Source: Tubulanus polymorphus (Eukaryota > Nemertea > Palaeonemertea > Tubulaniformes > Tubulanidae). From it: 64,000 bases of DNA. Of the stretch, positions 57,401 to 64,000 are shown piece after piece (within the stretch, counting starts at the first letter, position 1; each line of letters starts with the position of its first letter). The stretch is from the NCBI RefSeq assembly GCF_964204645.1, contig NC_134031.1:15807307-15871306 (forward strand). The letters run 5' to 3'. The position numbers were made by a program, and so were the translations under genes. Under the pieces are notes generated by a model. The model did no database searches. It was given only the letters and a program-made list of their open reading frames with translations, and was not told where the DNA came from.

Positions 57401-60400
57401 GTTCCATTTTCTCCAAGTAGTGCACTTCATATTTTTAGCTTAATAATCCCTAATATTTTAGATATACAACTTACACAGGGACTGCTTTCACACAAACAGC
57501 CTAACCTTCAAACATTGTATAATTTTGTGTGCTTATTGATGATCAAGGTATCTTTGTGAAGCCAGTCATTGCTCACTCTAAACTAACCCCGCTCATCATC
57601 GCTGCCTTTTGTCTAAAACTATAGTTCGTAAACAATGCCTGGTCTTGGTTTATTCATAATTGAAGTAGAGCAAAAATTTTGTAAAACTAACATAAATGCA
57701 ATTACTACAAAATCCAATGAGAAGCTAACACAACTATCATTCTTATAAAATATTTAATTTTCACTCCGTATTTATCACTATATCCTCTGTGCCTATTTCA
57801 AGACGCATTCATCGGTCCGAATTTCTTGTAGACCATTCCTCGATGTGTTTAACTCATATCAGTTTCGTTTCATTTCTCGTCAGATTTACAACGATCGCAA
57901 CAGTTTAGTTCAGACGAAAGGCAGACGGCTGTTTACGTTGAACAATTCTCTGGTCGTCGTTTGCGTTCACAACAAGTAAGTATCGATTTCACCGTTGAAG
58001 AAGAAACATTGTTTCACAATAGTAAACAGGGTGACCACTTGTGTACCAGGAAATCAGGGAAAAGTCAGGGAATAGTCAAAAAGTAAAATGTAAAAAGCTA
58101 AAAATCAGGAAAAAGTCGTGGAAAATTGTTGAGATTGCTAGATCGCGCGTAAAGTCAAACAGTTTTCGTCTATGTCTTACGTATTTGACTGTGTTTATTG
58201 AATGGATTCTTATAGCAGATCAAGTCAGGGGAAACAACGTGCATGTCAGGGTATATAGTCACAGAAAAGTCAGGGAAATAGAAGTCAAATTGAAGTGGCT
58301 TCCCTGGTAACCCTCGCCTAGCTACTTGGCTTACTGTATTTGATGGCGATTATTGATTTGCAGGGAGGCAGATTACGGCACCGTTGAGAAGTTTCACATG
58401 AAACGTATGATTCCGTTGCGTTTGGTCGAAGTGCGGGACACGGTCATCACTCCCGACACGAAGGTCTCTCTGAGCGGTCAGCCTGGTCGTATCACGATCT
58501 CATCTGCTAGACCAAGTACGTACAAGAGGTCCATTTTGTTGAAATGGTGACATCTGTCACCTAAGTAGTGACTATCAGAATATTGAGATATAAAGGAAAG
58601 TAATTTCAGGCGTTAGTTCTAGTCATGGCTTAGACTAAGGTCCAGTCTATGATCACTTAGTGTGAACCAGCCACGGGATTCCAGATTCTCTCAATTGCTT
58701 ACCACTCCGGACTTACACTCGTTGCACTCAAATCTCCAAACGGAGATTCGAAATTCGATGTTATAAGTTCATTGAAATTTTATGCGAAAATCTATTTATT
58801 AGGGAAAAAAGATGAAAGCGAACTCTATCAGCAATTAGACAATCTGTTACATGATTTTACGGTCATCGGTCAGATCAGCTCGATGGCGACGTCGCTCAAA
58901 TGTCAGTATGAAGTAAGTTCTAAACGACACAACGTTTCTGTGATCATTTTTTACTCGAAAATGATTCGCTCAACTAATTCGTGTTCATTGTATAGAAACT
59001 AAACGACGTCATTCTCGAAGAAATGTCGAAACAAATTCAGATGGAAATACAAAAGTTGGATGAACACTTGCGCACTTATGACAGTTCTGCATTACAGCTT
59101 ATCATTCGGAAGTGAGTAGCAATATTAGCTGTGTTGAAAGTCCAATTTGTTTAAATGTCATATAATAATTTCATGATTATGTTCAGGAAAAATGGTAAAA
59201 ATGCTAAATTCCTCATGAATATGGACAACGCAGAAGTGAAACAAAGCTGGTTATCGGATCTGAAAACTGCCAAACTAATCGCAGGTACGAAATATATTAT
59301 TCCTGATTCCCTTTGCAATAAAGGAAGCCAGTGCTTATGATAGCTGTCATTTTATTACCTGCAGATGAGAGAAATTGTCCCGGCTGGTTGGAAGCGATCG
59401 AAGCTAACGAACACGAACATTGGGGTCAGCTACCTTTATTCATAAAACCTATGGGTATAGACATTACTCAACAAATGGACAGGGTGAGCGAATTAATTCA
59501 AGTTTCATGTGGTCCTGTAAATCAACCATTGATGAAACACTCAGTTTGTCTTGTGACAATGGTATGAAATCTCACAATGAGAATGAAGAAATAGAGCCTG
59601 AAAAAGTTTCCTTGAGCTAGTAGTTTGTTGAACATTTCCAATATATCCTAAGAATCATCTTTGGCAATTCATCTTCAGTATTACTGAAATGATCAATAAA
59701 GTATAGCTCATGCAAACTTTTTCAGACTCTATCTTTTGTTTCTTATTGTGGGATTTTATATTCTATGTCCTGTGAATTGTTTAATGAACTTCTTTCGTCA
59801 CCTGTCTTCTATATTTTATCAGGTTGTTTGTGGAATACCGTTTACGCTGCCTAGTTACCACCCGAACGGTCACCCGCTGCAGCACATCTGGCTGTGCGGT
59901 GGTGAACGTAATCGTAGCTCGGTCAGTATTGTCATGCTAGATCAGGAACGGTTCCACGTGACCGAATCGTTCAACGTCTGCAAAGCGGCCGTCTCGTGCG
60001 TGGAACTCGTTCCCGGCTGCGGTGACGAGTTCGATACGCTGAAATTCCGACGTGAAACTATCTGGATGGGTACGAGTTCGGGAAGGTGAGCGTTCAACGG
60101 GCTGAGTGACTGTGATATCTTGTTGTTTCTCAATAAGATCGAAACCTGCTGTATACAAACAAGAAACGAAATCTATTTATCAAGAATTAAAAAGACCTAA
60201 CATTTCGGACTCTCCACCTGGTGACGGTCTCCAGAGAGTCAAAAACGTGGTGTCAGTTTATTAAAGTTTTCAATCTTCTCCATTTGCCGGTAGTGGATTA
60301 AAATCTTACTTAATTACCTATAATTCTCCGCGTCTAAATTCTTTTCTTCTGATGTTTCTTTTTTTAGAATCCAAGTGCACGATTTACACGGATTTACACG

Positions 60401-63400
60401 CGGCGAAGTATTACTATCCCTGTCTCTAAAAAGTGGAGTCGTCAGTTTACGTTATCTCAACGATTCTGTATTCGCCGGTCTAGACTGCGGCGACGTCTCG
60501 GTAATCGGCAGAAACGAAGGTTTGTCATGAAAAATTTATATAAATTCCAACATTTTTTTGGTCGTAGTCGAGTCGTGAAGTACGAATAATGTGTGAGGTT
60601 TGTTTATTTTCAGACGGCGGATGGAGTGGAACCGAAATTGTCTCTTTCCACCTGAGTTCCGCTCCGGTGAGCAGTCTGCTGCCGATTGATTGGACGATTT
60701 GGTGCGCGTGTAGGAACAAGATATTCGTATATGATACAGACACCCTCGAAGAAGAGGTAAAACTTTCTTAAACGAGAATCGAAATTAGAAAATTCATTTT
60801 CTTGACCGCCAAAAATGCAACGTTCCGTAATACGTTCTCATGTTCTGTAATGTGATTGAATAATTTGGGGCTTTCAGAAAAAATTAGTTCGTTTAAAGGT
60901 AAATATAGTGATGAATTAAAAAGGTAGATATGGAGATAAATATAACAGACAAATTCATGGTTTCATTTTCAATGATATAGATTCATGCGTCTTAGCAGTT
61001 CCTTAACTTTCTGGTCTATTGCATATTTAACGCGTTCAATTATATCTAGTTGATAAACAATTTTGGGTTTGTTTAAACGTGGAAAACACGTTCATGTCAT
61101 TCATGAATAACCATCTTAGATAGCTCCTGACATATTTGCTAACTTGCTTGCTTAGTTTTCTTCATTATTTGAGCTAACTACTTGAGTCTGCTTCGGTATA
61201 TAGAGAATCCCTCACTAAAAAAACGATAGTGATGAAGTCCTAAAAGTTTTCTTCAAGTTAGTAATTTATTGATTCAATTTATTGTTTCGACTGGAACCTG
61301 ATAGTCATCTTCAGGAATGAAGATGATACCTTGCAGAAGATGACTATTAGGTTATAGTCAAAATGTTGAACCAATGAATTTTTAGCTGGAAGGAAACTTT
61401 TCAAACTTCATTTTTCTGGTTTTATTGGTGTTGGATTCTCTATATATTGTTACAACGCGGAAGAGTTTTTCACCAATGGTTATCTGCTTCAGTTATAACT
61501 CGGGCTATGTTAAAGACAATGTAATGAATAGTTGTATAAAGATGTATGAAATTTGTATTTGGAAAAAGTGCTTCTGCAAATTCATTGGCTTCTATGTGAA
61601 GTTCTGTACTGATGCTCTTAACTTAACAACTCTGGAAAATTTTCTCAGTATATTAACACTCTTAAAGGTAAATATAGTGAAGAAACGTTTTCTACTCTCA
61701 TTTTTCAGTTGATTTATGAAATAGCGCCGTTGGAAGGGCGGAAACCGGTGATTACGCACACCGTACGCGCCGGTGTTGGATTGTGGGTCGCTTTCAAAAA
61801 TAAAGCAGTCCTTCATTTGTATCACATAGAAACGTTCAGACTACTGAAAGACATCAACATCGCTTCAGCAGTTCCACAGAATCAACTCAGTAAGTTGTAT
61901 TCAGATTTGATTGTAATGGATGAAAATGTTCCCTAATAGCATGGTTCCCGCAGTATGGGGAAATCAGGAAAAACCTAAGAAATGATACTTTCCATTTTAG
62001 AAATATTTGGGAAATTTTTACATTTTCTTCTGATCCAGGAAATATTTGGGCAATTAATTTTACACACTTCACCTAAAATTAACCAAGGGTAACTTTCTTC
62101 AGTAACTTTTCTTGATAATCACCTTTATCAACCAGTCACGATTAAAATGTTGAAATCCATGTAATAGGATCGGGGATGGGATCTGTTCATTTTTACAAAG
62201 GCCCAATCGAAAGCTCCTAGGAATTACTTTGGAAAAACTTAATGAATTCATGTAGCTGTGTGAACCGTATTTTAGGAAGAGGCGAGTCAGGAAAATATGT
62301 CTCAATATTTGTTTATTTCATCATTTTAGAATCGTCGGTCAGCGATGTGATGATAACGGCTCTCGTGGCGAGTCGGGGTTGGTTGTGGATCGGAACGAAT
62401 TCCGGACACATTCTTACGCTACCGTTGCCGCGTCTGGAAGGGGTGCCGCTCGTTAACGGACGTCCGAAACTGTCTCGACACAAACACGACGGACCGGTTA
62501 CGTTCATAATACCGACGCTTAAACAGCAAACGACGATGAAACCGCTGATGGTGAAAGAACTTCTCGAGAAAGTCGACAAGTCTCCCTCGTCCGACGAGAA
62601 ATCAACGTCGGTCGATGAAGTCGACGCTCCCACTTTGAAACGCGGTATTTTCCAAGCGTCGTTCAAGGGTAAATTTCGATTGTCGGCCGCGTGGAAAAAC
62701 CGATCGAAAACGATGCGCCGCGCATCCGAAGGCCCGACGACGACGACGACGACGAATAACCTGAGTCGCGTTAACTCTTGCGTCGCGGATGCGTCGCCGC
62801 CGACTTCGCTTCTGAAGTACAGCCAGAAATCGAAGTCGATGGGAAATCTGTTGGATTTAGATAAACACGAAAACGAATACAGCGAAGAAGACATTCAGAA
62901 ACTCTACGCGAACCTCATGTCGGAAAAATGCGTTAAGGAATTCGAGGACGTTTTGAAACGGACTCCGATCGCTGGAGCAGCGGCGGGAAAACGAGAGTTT
63001 ATTACGAAATCGGACAGTCACGATAAGGAAGAAAATACCTACGTTTCATTAGTCGCCGATTCGTCGGACATGATCGAATACGGTAAAGATCGATTACAAA
63101 AACATAAGAAGTTGACATTGACGAAACAACGTAACGACTCCGAAACGACAGACGAAGTCGATCTCTGTGCGGGAGTGTACGGTGATTATAATTTCGACGA
63201 CGCGAGGGGCGGACGATTGTCCGATTTCGACATCACGACTAGCAGCGACGAAGGCGACGAGAAGGATGATGAGGAACCGATTTACGACGATTTCGAGATT
63301 AATAAACCGAACAAACGAATGAGCGCGCCGGCGAATTTGATCGATGCGTCTGCCGAACCGAGTGAACCACGGCAGATGACGTTAGAACGGCCGTTTTCGT

Positions 63401-63663
63401 TTCCGGCGATGCCTAGTAGCTCAGACGTAGTTGCCGCCGCTGAAGAAGATGTACGCGATAAGAAAAAACCGACAACTCCGCAGCAAGAGAAATTCAAAGC
63501 CCCGAACAGTAGTAAAAAATCGCCAGTTTTGAAATCGTTCATCGTTATCAGCGGCGGTTTAGGTTACGTCGACGAACAACAAAAACAGCATGACAAATCA
63601 AATTCATCGTATAAACAAGATGATCCTCTTATATTACTGTGGCAGTGTTCGATGCACGCGTAA
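47540..63663 (+). CDS. ARHGEF10: Rho guanine nucleotide exchange factor 10-like
   Basis: Activates Rho GTPases (RhoA-class in the family). 20 coding exons: 47540-48314, 49302-49340, 52006-52211, 53227-53418, 54045-54122, 54209-54388, 54895-55014, 55203-55295, 55640-55861, 57884-57975, 58364-58515, 58803-58912, 58996-59111, 59187-59284, 59365-59483, 59823-60085, 60368-60519, 60614-60756, 61709-61889, 62330-63663; 1554 aa. N-terminal acidic disordered part (1-404). DH domain from ~405 ([50 protein letters not shown]). PH-like part ~636-864. WD40-like propeller ([26 protein letters not shown]), then a ~340-residue acidic insert and the conserved tail [11 protein letters not shown]. Upstream in-frame stop supports the start. 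ARHGEF10 versus 10L is not resolved; human proteins are ~1280-1370 aa. Confidence 0.94.
50013..50514. mobile_element. MITE family D, copy 2, interrupted
   Basis: From CAGGGTTTCCAGCAGTCC to CCAACTGGAAACCTTG. Relative to the copy at 24200, the interior is split by ~265 bp of foreign sequence (50084-50347). The minus-strand frame at 50266-50526 is an accident of this element. In ARHGEF10 intron 2. Confidence 0.75.
50084..50857 (+). repeat. Identical direct duplications X and Y
   Basis: Segment X (78 bp) occurs at 50084-50161 and 50270-50347. Segment Y (94 bp) occurs at 50173-50266 and 50764-50857. By eye both pairs are identical. Order is X-Y-X, the rest of MITE D, unique DNA, then Y. Confidence 0.9.
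51365..51437 (+). repeat. (ATT)n microsatellite
   Basis: About 24 ATT units with two interruptions, in ARHGEF10 intron 2. Confidence 0.95.
52228..52910. mobile_element. MITE family F, copy 3, split by family B copies
   Basis: The left end GGATTCTTACAGATCAGG (52228-52244) is cut by family B copies (52245-52650), and the host element resumes to GAAGAACCCGGATTT at 52910. Internal TAATTTAATCTGGGAATTGT matches the copy at 55351. A G12-like run sits at 52787-52798. In ARHGEF10 intron 3. Confidence 0.65.
52245..52650. mobile_element. Tandem family B MITEs, nested
   Basis: One full copy 52245-52386 (GGGGCCGGTTGCGTAGTCGA to CTATGGAACCGGCACC), a partial copy 52389-52509, and one full copy 52511-52650 (GGCCGGCTGCATAGTCATG to CATGACTATGCAACTGGCC). 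Each is rich in TTAAGAC blocks. Confidence 0.75.
53565..53683. mobile_element. MITE with CCAGGGCCCGGTTTTA ends
   Basis: 119 bp. CCAGGGCCCGGTTTTAGAGA and CTGGTA on the left pair with TACCAGTCTATAAAACC and CTCTGGG on the right; GGGTTGACTCAA and its complement lie near the centre. Immediately left of the piggyBac-like copy. In ARHGEF10 intron 4. Confidence 0.75.
53686..53975. mobile_element. piggyBac-like MITE, copy 2
   Basis: TTAA (53686-53689) then CCCTTTCAGTATGTC on the left; GGCACTGAAAGAGT then TTAA (53972-53975) on the right. ~290 bp, matching the copy at 30206 throughout, including AAAGATGGCAGCA. Confidence 0.8.
54401..54564 (+). mobile_element. tRNA-derived SINE-like element
   Basis: GTGAGTGGTTAGAGC (A box) followed ~35 nt later by GTGGGTTCAAACTC (B box), then a non-tRNA body with CACTCGGGCAAGACGCC. 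It starts 12 bp after the splice donor of exon 54209-54388. Decayed; the family is not named. Confidence 0.6.
54571..54688. mobile_element. MITE family A, copy 5
   Basis: The best-preserved copy: CTGGACCCAGTTCCACAGTT at the left pairs with CAACTGTGGAACTGGGTCC at the right. GAGTTAAC and its partner lie inside. In ARHGEF10 intron 6. Confidence 0.85.
55351..55600. mobile_element. MITE family F, copy 4
   Basis: AGCGTTCTTACAGTTCAGG on the left, TATAAGAACCCAGATTT on the right, with TAATCTAATCTGGGAATTTT inside. In ARHGEF10 intron 8. Confidence 0.6.
56007..56250. mobile_element. MITE family C, copy 2
   Basis: AGGGTGGCTACTGACCTGG at the left, GAAAGTGGCCACCATGT at the right. In ARHGEF10 intron 9. Confidence 0.65.
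58028..58314. mobile_element. MITE family C, copy 3
   Basis: AGGGTGACCACTTGTGTACC at the left, GAAGTGGCTTCCCTGGTAAC at the right. Carries the same CTATGTCTTAC and CATGTCAGGG blocks as the copy at 21321. In ARHGEF10 intron 10. Confidence 0.7.
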
Positions 63664-64000
63664 AACGGATCCGGTCTCTAAAAGTCTCCAAAGGCCCTAA
63701 AAGCAGTGGCAGCAGTGATGAATCGGCAAATTTTTTAAATAAGATTTTTTTCAAATTTGATCGTAATTCTAATTGATTAACTTATGCATTTATTTTCGGA
63801 ATTCTGCAGCCCGTTTTAGGCCCCACAACGATTATCGAAAATTGACAATGTGTATTTTATGTAAGTACTAGTTTTTGCACGGTAGAATAGGTGCTACTAT
63901 ATATTACACATAGGTGTTTCATGTATTAATGTGATTGCTGGACTATGATCGAAATTCTGTCCATTCATCAGTAAATGGTGCTCGATTTGAAGAAATTAAC
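63664..64000 (+). other. ARHGEF10 3' UTR, incomplete
   Basis: 337 bp after the stop codon with no AATAAA before the window ends, so the transcript probably continues. No other feature seen. Confidence 0.5.

Noticed and set aside
62313-62894. 193-codon minus-strand frame
   Set aside because: Antisense shadow of the last ARHGEF10 exon.

Overview
This is a window of animal nuclear DNA. The genes are split into many small exons with GT-AG introns, intergenic DNA is AT-rich, and short inverted-repeat transposons and microsatellites are common. The proteins are bilaterian: an enhancer-of-split/HES pair, CDK9, swiprosin, USP20/33 and ARHGEF10. The overall style fits a marine invertebrate, plausibly a spiralian such as a mollusc or relative, but I cannot name the species. 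Exon boundaries were read by eye from splice signals, reading phase and family conservation. Every multi-exon model given here keeps an open frame.

Left part (1-6.2 kb): the 5' part of DPH5 (minus; the gene runs off the left edge) lies head to head with CDK9 (plus), with only 185 bp between start codons. CDK9 converges on a two-exon, 25-cysteine metallothionein gene (minus). Then comes a gene-poor stretch (6.2-10.2 kb) with a ~235 bp TA microsatellite.

Middle part (10.2-36.2 kb): two HES-type bHLH-Orange-WRPW repressors are arranged head to head, HES-A (minus, 4 exons) and HES-B (plus, 3 exons). Each has its own TATA box, and they share about 1.25 kb of upstream DNA. HES-B lacks the proline normally found in the basic region. 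Next is a pyrimidine-nucleotide mitochondrial carrier of the SLC25A33/36 type (plus, 7 exons). After about 8 kb without genes comes a swiprosin/EFHD2 gene (minus). It has two candidate alternative first coding exons that end at the same place and phase within EF-hand 1. A tRNA-Glu(TTC) gene on the opposite strand lies between them.

Right part (37.9-64 kb): a USP20/USP33-type deubiquitinase (minus, 15 coding exons, 986 aa) is divergent from an ARHGEF10-type RhoGEF (plus, 20 coding exons, 1554 aa, complete). These are housekeeping and signalling genes with no operon-like logic. What links neighbours is shared upstream DNA (DPH5/CDK9, HES-A/HES-B, USP/ARHGEF10).

The introns and spacers hold at least eight families of small non-autonomous elements with terminal inverted repeats. 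They include a pogo/Tigger-like copy, a piggyBac-like pair with TTAA sites, a Mutator-like fold-back with a 9 bp target duplication, and nested copies inside an ARHGEF10 intron. There is also a tRNA-derived SINE-like sequence. No virus, CRISPR array or bacterial-type system is visible.
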